A DNA stretch of 64,000 bases from Corythucha ciliata (lineage: Eukaryota > Arthropoda > Insecta > Hemiptera > Tingidae). This document shows, in pieces, positions 44,583 through 57,024 of this stretch. The position numbers were made by a program, and so were the translations under genes. Under the pieces are notes generated by a model, which did no database searches, was not told where the DNA came from, and was given only the letters and a program-made list of their open reading frames with translations. The DNA is taken from positions 5,704,001-5,768,000 of the forward strand of contig CM075940.1 of the NCBI GenBank assembly GCA_038030265.1. Reading direction: 5' to 3'. Numbering within the stretch: position 1 is the first letter of the stretch; the number at the start of each line of letters is the position of its first letter.

Positions 44583-44855
44583 TTAATCTTTCTTTTTTCT
44601 TTTAATTATCCAATTTTTTTCCCTTTCGAGCTCTTCCTCATCTGTGAAGTATTGCGTTACATCGTTTTGTAAAGGATTTTTTTTTTTGTCGTCGTTTTCG
44701 TCCTGTTTTCCTGGACCGAACAGAGCTTGTTTTTCCGTTTTCAACGACTTAACTTCATCTCTTGTTTCTTTAAGACTCTCTGCACAGCCCTTCAAGCACG
44801 TGCACAAATCTTTGATGACGCTGTTGAGACTGTCAATTTTCCCCCAAAGGTCCAC
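44583..44855 (-). pseudogene. LINE ORF1-like N-terminal piece
   Basis: A 90-residue frame with a predicted coiled coil (IDSLNSVIKDLCTCLKGCAE, SLKETRDEVKSLKTEKQALF) followed by acidic and Lys-rich tails, as in N-terminal parts of some ORF1 proteins. It is upstream of the endonuclease linker on the same strand, which is why I assign it to this LINE. No zinc knuckles are present, so a deletion must have removed the rest of ORF1 and most of the endonuclease. Confidence 0.45.
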
Positions 44856-44879
44856 TTTGTGGGGCTTTGACTAGAGCTG

Positions 44880-45710
44880 GAAGACTATCAATGTACTCAT
44901 CCAAGCCTTTAGTGCAGTCTGGTTCGCGTGCAGTCTGGAGCGCGTATCTGCCTCCTTCTGCGACCGATGACTCGCACCTTTCACAATAACTTTTAACTTT
45001 TAAACACTCCGATGTTTACCCTACCAAGGTTCAAACAAGACTGATAATTTAATTAGTAACTTGGAGCATTGATCATACTGAAGAAATTCCTTGAAGGCCT
45101 CTGCTGAAATATAAAGTGAAAAATCCGCGTAAGTGGAAGCTCTTCCTTGGACTTCAGGGCAGTTGATAGCGTGAACGAGACCCACAGAAAAATTCATATA
45201 CATCTTTGAAAACAGGCCAAAAACGCCTTCAACGCACGTAAAAAGAACTAACTTAGCCACAACAATAACAACAACTTAGCAGTAACTCCCCCCCCCCCAC
45301 CAACTTAGCTGAGATTTTTGGCGAAAATTACTAAAATTCCAATATGGACGTAAACGTGTGTATTAGGGGTTTCTTGGCACGGGGATTCCGAAAAACGAGA
45401 CTTCTTTTCGATCGAACGAGAATTTGAAGAGATCCTCTTTGCGATTCCGATGATTTTGCCCACTTTTGCCTGTTTTCAAAGGCGAGACGCTCATGTATCA
45501 TTATAACCGTTACAGGCTCATGGCAGCAAAATTTTAACACAATCCGCCAATTACGTGCTTCCTCCCGTCATGAATTTGAAATATGTGAGCCCAAGTGTGT
45601 GTCACTTGACGGTTTCAGGGCAATTTAAATGTTCAAGATGAAATAGAGGCTTTCATGTTTTATACAAATAAACAATTGGAGTGTAAAAAAGAGCCAAAAA
45701 TACGAACATT
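44880..45710. other. No recognizable gene
   Basis: A+T-rich sequence with a nine- or ten-C run near 45290. Short frames only. Confidence 0.4.
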
Positions 45711-45714
45711 GTTT

Positions 45715-45960
45715 TTTGAAAGAAATCAGCAAAAATTGGAAGGGCCAAGCGCGCGATAAATGTTTTTTTCCGAAAGAACCCAACCCAAGAAATGGGCCCA
45801 CCCTGCGAATTCAGTTCTTGAACCAGCCAAATCCACTAATTTTGGGTTTTGAAAGAACCAAACACGCGAAATTTCATTTCTGAATGTGCCAACCCCACGA
45901 AGTTGGGCTTTCAATGTGCCAAACCTCCGGAATTGACTTTTTAAAGGAGGGAAATCAGCC
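45715..45960. repeat. Degenerate GAAAGAACCAAACCCACGAA array
   Basis: About seven units of ~31 bp with TTTGGGTTTTGAAAGAACCA, CACGAA. Related to units at 23890-24000 and 29585-29725. Confidence 0.7.
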
Positions 45961-45964
45961 GCTT

Positions 45965-48655
45965 GTTTAGCTAAAATGGTGCCTTATCACTTAGCTCTGG
46001 AAGCTGGCAACAAGCTAATTTAGCCAGGAAGTCGACAACTGCCCATTTTTGGATAATTTAAAAGCCATAGTCAGCTTGAAAACTTTGGGAGGATTTGATA
46101 CAGGGGGGGGGGGATGCTTAGGATATTAAAACCTGGAGTGGGTGGCAGTCAGACTCGTCAATCATTGATATTGTACTTTGGAAGTTTGTCTTGATTAGAA
46201 GGTCGAGTTAACAGGGCGCTAACAATAAGCCATATAACAATTCCATTAGTGGTCTTCTTAACTTGATCCTTGCTCAAGTTTTTTGCCCTCCACCCGCGCC
46301 CTTCAAACGCCCTGCCCTTGGCGGTGGAGTCAGTACTGGTCGATACGGTGGAGAGGGGGGACACCACTTTTCTTTGTGTATTTGCTGGACTAGGCGCCCC
46401 TGAAATTTTGGCGGCCGGTTTTTAACCTCATTTCGAATCCATGGCTGAGCTACGCATGAAGCTCTCCATGGAACTTGACGTGAAATGAAAAATGCGAACG
46501 CTTCAATTTGTATGATCATGAATCATGAATGTCAGAATGAGACATAAAACAGTTGTTTTCTCTTTCTCTCTCCCCCCCCCCCCATGGTCACTCCAGTCAA
46601 GTTAATAACATTGAAGAATCTCAATATGATTTACATGAACAAGCAACATATTTAAACCTTCTTCTGACTATCCTTGATTCACTCCTTAAAAGGAATCTGC
46701 GAAATTCACAACATTGCGCATATTTACTATATTGGCATTCACGTAGAGAGTGAGAGAGAGTATTGAAACTGGTTCTATCAGAATTTTATTGGCGAGGAGA
46801 GTCACTCGAGTCGAAATAAATTAAATTAAGTAATGATACACGCGCGGAGTTCTAAATCCGTTAAAAATTAGGGTTAACGACGGGGAATAATTAATGCGAA
46901 AATTAGGCTAGCCCTTGAGAAATTTAACCCAGCGTGAAGGCCTGATGGTTTTGATGTATAATATGAACAAACGCACATTAAGCAACATTGTTTTTATTAT
47001 TTCTATATTGATTAGGTCCAGTGAGGCAGAAAAAAACAAGGTATGCTGTTTTTGTTTATTTTGAAATTTAATCTTCTCCGTTTTCCTTGTAAGCTAAGTG
47101 AAAACCAAAGCTCTTGGGGAAATCCTGATTTCAACGTCAAAACTTCCTCCTTAGGTGGCATTCAGCATTTAAAATGCTCATGTCAATAGGAAGTTCAGTC
47201 ATGGCAATAGGAAGTTTTCGGAAAATAATTCATTGATGGCCGGAAGCAACGTGTGGGAGAGGCCTAGAAAGTTTAAAATTCCATTCTACGGAAGAGGAAA
47301 ACTTTTACCCAAGTTGCAACCAACCAAAATTAGTCCGGTCTTCTATATGTATTTCCATTCCATAGTCAATGAATCGTTCGTTCGGAACCCACAGTCAAAA
47401 TCGCACGCTCTCCGTTTGAATAATCGTGTGATGGTCAATGTGGTTTACACTAGTTTTTGAAAGAGCCTTCCATTTTGTTATTCACTTCAACGCAGGATGT
47501 ACCTTATTGGAGTTTGGCAATTGAGAAATTGCAAAGAATTTTAATATTAACAGTGCTAAAGTGGAAAGGAAGGGGGATTTACCACCGCATGATTTTATTT
47601 TAATAAATCAAGATAAATGAATACCGAAAATTGGTGTAATTTTCCGAGAAACAGTTTAATCCGCTCATTTTTCGAAGTTTTGTTGGCTGTAATTAGGTGG
47701 CAAATGAAAAAGATATTGTTTGCTCCAAATGGCACAGAATGGAGATCGTGAGAGTGAAGTTTGGTGTGGGGGTGTGTGTGTGTTTGTGAATGGAAAAGCT
47801 CGGCCTTGCCATGCGTGGTTAGCTTCCTATGACCAACGGAAACGTTTTAAGCAGTCAAACAATGGTCCGGTGTTAATTCAAGCAAGACACTTCATTCTAG
47901 AACCTGGTTAAGATTGAATGACATTTTTTCCTGTAATGGTATGGACTGATTCGTTTCCTTCGTTTCGCTATTCGTGTGATAAATACAATTGTTTTTTACT
48001 GTTTACTCACTATTTCCCAGGGCTTGGAACCGCAGCTCAACATTTATTATGTATTACTTCATCAAGTAAATCTCTTTTTATTTTAATTAGCCAAAATACT
48101 ATAGTCAGCATTAAGGGTGTTTGTACCACTTAGCACTTAACCCTGGTCGTCTAGGCTCGCGTGACCATAATTTTTCGTAGCCCAAAATTAGTTCCAGATT
48201 ATAAGACAACAGAGTTTAAAAGGAGGCAATGAATCGATTGCTCACAAAAATTCAAGTCGATTCTTTCAAGTCTGACCTCTGGCCACACTAGAGCATTATT
48301 GTTGTTCTTAAATCGATTTCATCAAAAATGAGATTAGAGAAGCTCTAGGGTTTGCTTTTTCCTTTCGATTTAAGTGCAAGACCTTCCACAACAACAGGTC
48401 CCCCTCAGCCCTCTCCAGGGAAGTAATAATATCCGCACAACGCTTAGCTCTTTTCAATGCCTTTTTCGAATGGCTTCGAGCGCACTACTCCCAGTAGTGA
48501 ATGCATGTAATCCCGCGGCTCTCCCTTTTTCAGCTCTTTCCTTTCCTCATCTATAACCATTGCGCCTCGACAATACGGCATCCTCAGATCGAGCTGGAAA
48601 TCATCCAATTAGACCCAAAACGCAAACCTGTCATCATGTACATATGTTTACGTCC
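45965..48655. other. No recognizable gene
   Basis: Includes a ten-G run near 46105, an eleven-C run near 46570 and a hAT-like phrase (GGCGCCCCTG) at 46395 with no partner. Open frames show no family resemblance. Confidence 0.4.
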
Positions 48656-48659
48656 AATG

Positions 48660-50480
48660 TCACTAGACATCCAACAATTGTAGCACGGATAGGCGGGAAC
48701 TTTCGGAGTATAAGAGTAGCAATAAGCATAGCTATTTTTCGGTCAAAAATCGTCAGCGTGGACGACACACATCACAAAGCGACCTCAAACTGCGAGAGTT
48801 AACTTAGCTCCAGATTATCACATTATTGAGCCCAAAACTGATCATTTTGGGCCCAGAAACTGATTACTTGGCTGAATACCCCGACACTGTACATTTCTAC
48901 ATTGTTTGGAACCAACATTCACCCAAACTGAACTATTGGAATCATAAATTCAGCCTAAAAAACCAGGCGTGTTCTTTAAACATAATCATAAATAATACAG
49001 TAATTGTTTTGCTTGGAAACTTTCGGGGGAAAATTTTTTAGCCCACCAAAAAAGGTTGTATGAACGGAAAATTTCGCACGACAAAAAAGGGTAATCCCAC
49101 GGCAAAAAAGGTTGTTTGCACGTCTAATAAAGCAAACCGAAGTCATTGATTATAACCGGTAGGTAAATCAATAATGGAATGAAAAGACGTGAACTGCAAA
49201 TTTGTGATTCAAGACAGTGAACATTTTTTGTTCAAAGTACGAGGTCGCCCCGCGAAAGCAGCCAAATCTTTAATTCTACAATAAATTTTCGTTAAACACT
49301 TTAGCACACGTACATAGATTTTATTACAATCCCTCTTCTTCAAATTATTTTTCGTCATTTTTCGAATTTTGACGTGAGATAACGCTGTTGAACTATAACA
49401 GGACAAGGGTTTAAATACAACATGTTGCCGCCCTTCGGGGTTTCACTCTAAAAGTGGAAAAATGCTTTCATCAAATTAAATTTCATTCGATTCAGAATTT
49501 ACCTGTTAAAAAAAAATCAGGGAGAAAATCTAGAAATTCTCGGGAACAGAGAGCTAAATTGACGTTGAATCATCATAATTGTACCTTGGTTCTAAAAGGG
49601 CCAATGTCCAATTTTTTGATTTTTGAGAAACGGCAAAACTAATACCAAGATTACTGGAAATGTCCATAAGCGTATGCGTATTGTCCTTCATGTTCTTACC
49701 AGGTACTAATGTCGTTTTATTTTAATGTGATTTGCTCAGATTAATTCATTTTTCAATGTGCAAATTGGTCGTTTTCGCACCAAGGATGTAACGACATAGA
49801 CCGGTTTTCAGTACGTGTTTTTCGTAAAGTATTAGTTCTAGGACAATGGCCTTTTTTGCAATAACACTATGTCTTATGAAGAGATCACCAGTGCCCTTAG
49901 CTGGATTTCGCGAAAATTGGACATTGCCCCTTTAAGAACCGAGGTACAGATAAATTGTCGTGCGAATCAACAATATCAGGCGTTCAGGTAAATAATGTTC
50001 TGCCGTCCTTTTTTATTTTTCTGGCGTGCAAAGAACTTAAAGAAGGGGAATATCCTATTTTGCCGCGCAATCATTTTTTTTGTCGGGGTAGTTCATTTTT
50101 TGGAGCTGAAAACTTTTTATGGCCGGGCGAAACATTAATAGGCCGTGGAAAAGAACAATTTGCCGTTCGAAAACCCTATTTTGCCGTGCTTACGACCTAA
50201 ATTGCCGGACCGATAAACTTATCCCGATGTTTTGCCTCTTACTGCTTACGGCTACTTTTCTACGGAAACTGCCAATTTTCCCCCCCGTAGAAATGGACAT
50301 AATTGCACGGCAGCTATAACAATTTCGCCCCAAAAACTCACTATTTGAGAAGATAACCAAGAAATTTTGTCTTATAGGAGTCTTTCATTCCCAATAACTA
50401 AAACTCTGACCTTCACCGTATATTTTCAGCTCAGAAACCGCGAATTCGACACCATTTAACTGCCAATTTGACTCCAAAAA
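48660..50480. repeat. Degenerate arrays (several unit types)
   Basis: Three unit types are recognizable: CCCAAAACTGATCATTTTGG-like at 48180-48220 and 48805-48870; ACGACAAAAAAGG..CACGGC-like at 49025-49130; and GCCGTGCAAAAACCCTATTT-like at 50040-50340. An inverted-repeat element (49581-49947) and A+T-rich DNA split the arrays. Strongly diverged. Confidence 0.55.
49581..49947. mobile_element. MITE with ~36-bp inverted ends
   Basis: GTACCTTGGTTCTAAAAGGG followed by CCAATGTCCAATTTT at the left is matched in inverse at 49912-49947 (AAAATTGGACATTGCCCC, then TTTAAGAACCGAGGTAC). Element length ~367 bp, no coding. No unambiguous target duplication. Confidence 0.8.
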
Positions 50481-50484
50481 ACCT

Positions 50485-50810
50485 TACTCACTCACAGTTC
50501 AGAACGCAAGCAGGACGTGCTCTACGCTCATTGCTCAATTCTCCCCTGAGACGTTTCTATTCGGCAGCAAATCACCTCATTAAACTCGACCCCAAACTTC
50601 CGCGGATGTTGAGGCTCTGGATGCTAACTTTTGAGCTAGGAGGAACTGACAAATCAGGAAGCTCACGTGAAACAGGCTATACTTATTGCTAGGGCTTGGA
50701 TTGATATGCCCAAAAAAACATGCTCGTTAAACATGCACGAAAACTAAGATATATGCGGATATGTATGCTCAAAAGTCGTTTGACGAGGATGGTTCTTACG
50801 CCCTAAACCT
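50485..50810. other. No recognizable gene
   Basis: An open frame at 50468-50692 shows no recognizable family. The end of this stretch leads into the hammerhead-like motif. Confidence 0.35.
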
Positions 50811-50813
50811 TGT

Positions 50814-50838
50814 CTGAAGATGGTCTAGTCGACCGAAA
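50814..50838 (+). ncRNA. Hammerhead-like motif (tentative), second copy
   Basis: CTGAAGA, one T, GGTC, five-base loop TAGTC, GACC, GAAA. The stem differs from the one at 5952-5974 yet still pairs, which is covariation-like. The extra T and unproven other stems keep this tentative. It is followed by ATCATGGCCAC and an AATAAAG. Confidence 0.3.
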
Positions 50839-50923
50839 TCATGGCCACAAATTAATAAAGACAATTCAAACGTGGAGAGATTACTTTTTTCGCCAAAAAG
50901 CTAAAGGGGGGGGGGTTCGGACG

Positions 50924-51254
50924 GGTTTCCTCGACACCTTTCCTGCCAACCCACTCCTAAACTTCACCCCATAATTTGGCTCAATTTCTGCACCAATGTC
51001 TGACTTTAAAGTCGCATTTTAATCTTCAGGAAGTTCTACAGTGACGTTAGATCTTGCTTTTTCAAATGTCATCCCTAAAATAACCCCAAAACACTTGAGA
51101 GTTCGAATGTATTTTGGAAAAGCTAGGTCCAACGTCACTGTAGAACTTACTGAAGATTAAAATGTGACTTTGAAGTCAGGGATTGGTGCAGAATTGGAGC
51201 CAAAATTTAGGGGTGAAGTTTAGGCGAGAGCGATTGGGAAGGGGTCGAGGAAAC
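50924..51254. mobile_element. Foldback element, ~145-bp arms
   Basis: The left arm starts GTTTCCTCGACACC and the right arm ends GGTCGAGGAAAC. Shared inverted blocks include CCTAAACTTCACCCC, TCTGCACCAAT and TTCTACAGTGACGTT. The loop is only about 40 bp. No coding. Imperfect arms point to an old non-autonomous element. Confidence 0.8.
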
Positions 51255-51259
51255 CAGAC

Positions 51260-53590
51260 TGAAACGCAACCTTAAGTCATTCAAACTCCACTATCTCGCC
51301 TCGCATCAATACAATGGGACAAAGAGACGTTCCAAGAGAAAGGAATGGCTTAAATCAAGAGAGGAACTTAGTGAGGGCCACCCATAAAAACGCTGACGCG
51401 GAATTAATTCAGAGCGTGGGTCTGCCCCAACTACACTACATAGGACAACTCCCCCTCGGACGAATCCGGCGTTGACTCGTGACGTAATAACTACTATTTT
51501 CGGGTGCAAAACTTTGGGGGAACCTCACTGGAAGACTGGTCGAGACGAATTCCAAGAAAAAAAAAATTCTGACAAGAAGAAAACCCTACAATAAATACAT
51601 CTACATGCCTTTATTGTAAAAACACTTGAAATGTGCATTTATATGACAGATAAATTTAAATTCTGTTGTTCCCAGTGACTTGAAAATACCACCAAACGGC
51701 TCCTTTGAACGAGTACTATTCAGGAGTAAAATATTCAAATATGCTCGAATCCGAGCCCTACTTATTGCTATAGGCGTGAGCTACCCAGGTCAATCACAGT
51801 CCGCCGGTGTCATTTTCTCTTGGGCTGCCCTTTCACTAATTTCGTGGGGGTCGTCTTTGGGAGAAACGGTCCTCAGCGCTAAAAGCAGTGGCCTGTGAGG
51901 AGGAAGAGGCACTTTTGGTTCTTGGGAGAAACCGAGCGTACGATGTACCGCCGTGAGATTATGCATATTCACATAAAATATTGAGTTTTCTCGAGTTGAA
52001 TTGAGTTGGCTCGACTAAAAGGCATTTGTGCTGGAGGAATACTGCAAGGTTCAAAATCCAATGGGCCTTAATGTTAGTTGAAATGGGAGGGGTTGGCACT
52101 CAATGAACTCCATCGGGCCCAGCCCACCAGAAAAAGGACAAAGGAAAGTTATGAGAATCCTATCGCCGCCCTTTAATGAGGCGCCGGAGCCCTACCCTTC
52201 CAAAGAGGTTTTTCCTGTAGAGGACCGTCCAATTATTTCGGATATAGAACTAAATTCCGGAATTAGATAAGATCTTGATAGGGCTGTCACTTACTTTGAA
52301 TGGAAAGGTGAAAATGTTTTTCATTGTGACCATTTTTGCTAGGTGTGGGTGTTGCGCGACATTCCAGGAATAGCTTCCGTCAAACCACATCCTTTTAAGC
52401 TAGAATTAATCCCCTCCGTTATTCAGGAATGGACGAAGACTATGTACATGTATGAATGCATGTTCGTTTATTTTGTTTCTTCTTGCCTATTTTTTAAAAT
52501 GAACTACCCACTAGCAGAGGGGGTGACATATTCCCACCCCACTCGTGCTGAACGTGATTCATGAACGGAAAACCAATTTGGTTTCTGGGCTTCAATCGAA
52601 AACTATTTTAAAAAGGCCAAACAGTAACACTTTGACAGCTCCCCGTACCATCATGAACTGAAAAACTATCTATCCTGTCCAGACCCCTCCCCCCAATATT
52701 GGTGGAGCGGATTTTTGTCTCCTCCGAAATTTCTAATTAAGTTTTCGTTCTTTTAAAGAAAGGGAAATGAGAGGACTGTTGTATTGAAGGGATTCATGAG
52801 GTGGGTGGGGTGAATGGTTTGATTACTTTTCATGAAGAATAGTGATCATTTGAAAGACGACCAACCTAATTTACCCCTCCTCTTGGGGGGGAGGGTGATT
52901 AGTTTGTCTTTCAAGGGGGGGGGGGAATCCATTTTCAGCTGGGCTAACGAGTTTGACACTGTGTGCGCCCCCCCAGCCAACTCCCACCATCGCGAGTCCT
53001 CAAATTCTCCCACCTTTTTTGTTCAATGCAGCTTTTATTATTTTTCATGGTCGGTGTCGTTATGGAGAGGGAGGCAGCTCACTCTTATACAATCGTTTCT
53101 GAGCAACCGTACTTTCTTTAATTGAAATTGAGAATCAGCTGGGTAACATTTCTTGTTTTTGGCGCGCAAAGAGTTAAGGACTCCGTGGATAAAAAAGAAG
53201 GAGACTTTGAAACGCGTACCCGAGTGCTTTTGACATTCTTGGTTCTGAGATTGTTCAAAACTTGATTTTTGTGTGATTTCGCGTAGCTTATTGGACATTT
53301 TCGGTTTTGGTGGAGGAATTTGGGAATAAAAAGAAAAGTAAGGGTTTCGAACAAATTAAAAATATTTTAAAAAACACACATTTGCAACTTGGAATTAATT
53401 GAATTTCGCCATCAACGTCCTCCTCCAGATTAATTATAAATTCTATTCTCCCCATCGTCGCCTTGTTAGTGATTGAACCCAGAGTTATTTTACTTCTCAA
53501 AAAGAAATCAATTTGTGACAAAAGCTTTTTCCCCTTTACAAATTCACGTTCAAAAATTGAAAAAAAAAAAAAAATGTTTCGATTTGTTAT
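51260..53590. other. No recognizable gene
   Basis: Includes ten-G and nine-C runs near 52916 and 52970. Open frames without family resemblance. A+T-richness increases toward 53590 and ends in a poly-A stretch and a pyrimidine tract before the exon candidate. Confidence 0.4.
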
Positions 53591-53597
53591 TTTCCAG

Positions 53598-53859
53598 AGA
53601 GTGCGAGCGGGAGCGCGAAACCGGGTTGGTGGGGGACAACCTCAAGCTGCCCAACGGCCGACTTTCGGCTCAGTCGGTCGAGGAGTTTCAGAGGGCCGGT
53701 GGCGGCGGCGGAGGCGGTGGCAGGTTGGGTCGGGATGAGATTAAAATCAGCTTGGAAAACACTAACACCTGCACAGACTCCCTAGTGACCGCCTTGGACG
53801 ACGACACTCTCCTCCTTCAAGACCTTCTCTCCTCAGAGATGAACTACGTGCCGGGCAAA
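53598..53859 (+). CDS. Probable internal host exon, unknown protein
   Basis: I do not recognize the protein. A strong acceptor (TTTGTTATTTTCCAG) precedes 53598 and a strong donor (AAA/GTAAGTAA) follows 53859. The 262-bp exon is far more G+C-rich than its flanks and uses C- or G-ending codons throughout. It encodes ECERERETGLVGDNLKLPNG, RLSAQSVEEFQRA, an eight-Gly run, then DEIKISLENTNTCTDSLVTA, LDDDTLLLQDLLSSEMNYV. The Gly run and the acidic Leu-rich end suggest a disordered linker followed by a short interaction helix. It starts with one base completing a codon and ends on a full codon. Frames to the left of the acceptor are not coding-like. Confidence 0.65.
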
Positions 53860-56800
53860 GTAAGTAATAGATAGTAACGAACCGTTTTTATTTATTTATT
53901 TTTAAATATAGATGTAATTATTTGAACATTATTATTTGCCATTAACACAATACTTCCCCATTTTAGGCACTTCAATCACCGTGTCCTTCTATCTCTATTA
54001 TATATTAAAGCATCTCTTTCCTAAAATATAAACAATTTTGTCGCTGACAAGCTGATTTCAATAAATATAAATCCTAAAATATGGTTTGCCCTCCATGCCA
54101 CCGAACCTGTTGAGTCTTCGTCTCCGTCTATAGCAAGTGGGGCTGCAGGACCACCAGCAAATTTTCTCCCTGTTCATCCACCCCTAATAGCATTTCTCTC
54201 ACTTTTACTTATTTTTAAAGTAAAAACGTGTGCTAGGAGGACTCACCTACGGTAAAAACATTGTGTGATTATGCCTTGAGACTTTCTCGTGAATTCAGAA
54301 ATCCTTTACTTTACTCAGCAGGCATACTAATTCTCCCTTGGGCTAAATGTTCTAAGACTTGACGTGACTGGCTAACTTTATAATCTGGAGCTTTGGAAGT
54401 TTTTTTTTTTTTTTTTTTTTTGTTTAAAGAAACTCAATTAATTTTTCGTGACATTAGGAAACAACGAGGCATTCGATAATATTTACAAAGCACATAAGAA
54501 CGAACATTTTGGGGGATAGTCGAATGCTCTTGCCCCCACCCCTATTATACCCTGAGGAATCAGGATGAAATAAAATATTCAACAACTTGGGCCTTGCTGC
54601 ATTTGTTTGTATTTTGCAACTCACAAACTCCCTTGATTATTTCAAGTCGGTTTTAAACATTCATAAGAGAGTACTTTCGACCCGAGAGTACCGGTGTTTC
54701 TATCAGACTTGAGGCGTATTGAATTTTGTTTGGGTGGGACTAGATTCCGTTAAATGGTTGGATATTTCATGTATCTGAGGTCCATTTCCTCTTTATCATG
54801 TTCAAAATATGAAAATTGGATGACACGGTAGAGGTTTAATCGATATTTAATATCTCACCCATTTACAACACGGTTAAGCTCGTTGAGCTAGCAATTAACA
54901 AGTCGGCATTGATTTTCATTGGAAAACAATTACTATAGAGCATTCCGAGTGGTACAAAAAATGCTTCGCATCAACTGAGAACTTCATGAGTTATCTTTTT
55001 CAAGTTAACATAAGCTCAGGACGAAACGTTTCATACCTTTAAAAAGCAGTGGTTTCTATAAAAAGATTTCATTGGGCAGAGAGAGATTGTTTCACTTATT
55101 TGTTATGTTTTTCTAAAAAATGAATAAAATGACAGTCAATTCAGTTTGAAGGGCAATCCGTGATTTTTCATCGTTCATGGAATGGAGTTGAAGTGGACGT
55201 GGGAAGGAGAGCGTTGAAAACAATTACAAGTGTACAAGAAGCGATCAGCGTTGATTCCCAACCTGCCTAATGGGACAGAAATTAACAATTCATTCGAATA
55301 TGACAACTTGATTGCGGTAACAAGGTTTCAAAATATTAATAACTTGTCTGATACCATGTTCCACGAATAATTTCCCGAATAAATGTCCCTGTCTTTTCAG
55401 AGTAGCCTTTAATTTTGAATGATAGGAGTATTGACCATTTTATTTTTTAAAGCTGACGTTGAACTAAATTTAATCAAAAGTGGTTACACTTTCTTCCGAC
55501 TCCGCAAACGTAATTAATAACTTTCGTTCGTCTGTGTTTAGCTTTGTAATTTTGGGTAAATTAAGACCTGAATTAGATTACACAGTTTTTATTCTTGTAT
55601 CTTCATACAACTTTTGGCACTGAGGAAATTTAACACCCCACTTCCTCCTACACTGTGGCTAATTAACAACTCCATTACGTACACAGTTTTACTTCTTTTT
55701 GTTGAAAACAAGTTTCCGATAAACCTTCCCATCCTTTCGCTTGTAAAGTGGGCTATTTTAACGTGAATATCAGTTGCAGAACCTTTGCTGTTGTACGCAA
55801 TATGTATTTTTTTTTTTTTTGTTGAAAAATTATAAATTTTCCAACTTCAAAATAGAATAATTAACAAAAACAAAGGCGTACGAACTGAAGGTTTGTTTTG
55901 TGGAATTCGGTTTTGCATTTTGCTGAAAGGGAAGAGGGCGCAAAAATAAGCCCCCCCCCCCCCGACCATAACAAAGGAAAACCCATCTTTCACCATTCTG
56001 CTTTATTCCCACTGTGGGCGATTAGTCCGATTTACGCTGCTCAAAATCACCGAATGGGGCATTACCCCCTAACATCCAACCAGTCCAAATCGGATGCATG
56101 ACTTAACCGCACCCCCCGAGTCCCACCGCGAACGCACTTTTCAGATACCTTCAGAGCTTTGAGATTGAGAGGCGCTGAAAGGCACCTTATGGACGTTTAA
56201 GCCGGGACCGGCTACATTTGTCAGTTGAGCGTTGTCGGAGAGACTCATGAAGTCATGACAACGCGTTGTGCGTTTCTCGACACGGAGAATCTGAAAATCG
56301 AGACGGATTTTCCTTCAGATGAGCCGTGGGACGTTATTCTCGCGTGATCTCGTGGTCTACCACAGTCCATTGGCGCGGATCCAGCCGTCATGTACGGAGG
56401 GACCGGTTTTTCAGACGAAATCCATGTTGGGGGGGGGGGGGTATTGGCAGAACTCGATTGAATGACAAATGTTATCGTAAAGCACTGCGACAAATTTTAT
56501 TATGATTTTCATGAACACTGCGAGATTAAATCACAAAAAATTAAGATAGCGCAAAGTCCAATCTGCTTGAGATTTTGGCGAAGCGCTGCAAAATTTCTTC
56601 GGTTTCGAGAGAAATGCTTCTATTCAAGTATATGAATGAAAGGTGATTTTTGCTGGAGCACACTGAGCGGAAAAGGTTGTCAGGATTTTCAGAATTCTAG
56701 CGACAGTCGTAAAAACTCTTCGTGTTAGTGAGTTATCGTTTCTACTGCCAAATCTGCGGTACTTTCTGTTTGTTCTCAATACGAAAAAGTTGTCCATTTC

Positions 56801-57020
56801 TCCTGCTGCAAAAACAACTCTCCAAAAAATCTCCCCTGAAACAGATACTCAGGGCCCAATTGTGTCTCAAAGGATGGAATTTGGCTTAAACATGCAATGA
56901 AACTGAGGTTCAAGTTCCGTCAAGCCGATTTTTATGATGTTCTGCGGAGTGAGCAGACCGAGCTCGAACATATCTGTTACTCGAGAGCAGAATCTCTCCT
57001 TCCAAGATTGCTTCGATAAA
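53860..57020. other. Probable intron or intergenic, nothing recognized
   Basis: A+T-rich with a 22-T run at 54400-54421, a T run near 55808, 11- to 12-base C or G runs near 55950 and 56430. A moderately G+C-rich - strand frame at 56245-56493 has no recognizable content. No neighbouring exon with comparable splice sites was found. Confidence 0.45.
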
Positions 57021-57024
57021 TCTA

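Larger units (their letters stand above)
41500..44875 (-). mobile_element. Jockey-type LINE, degenerate, partly duplicated
   Basis: On the - strand: ORF1-like piece (44855-44583), remnant of the endonuclease-RT linker (44220-44032), RT (43645-42045, in two tandem copies), and RT thumb/C-terminus (41918-41544). Most of the endonuclease is deleted. T-rich low-complexity segments sit at 41945-41980, 42835-42856 and 43640-43700. No poly-A tail or target duplication was identified. The organization and motifs are those of the Jockey clade. Confidence 0.82.

Noticed and set aside
46101..46400. hAT element between CAGGGGGGG at 46101 and GGCGCCCCTG at 46395
   Set aside because: Flanking 8-mers do not match, so the pair is not supported.
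56245..56493. - strand open frame with moderate G+C
   Set aside because: No family resemblance; part of it is encoded by a long G run.
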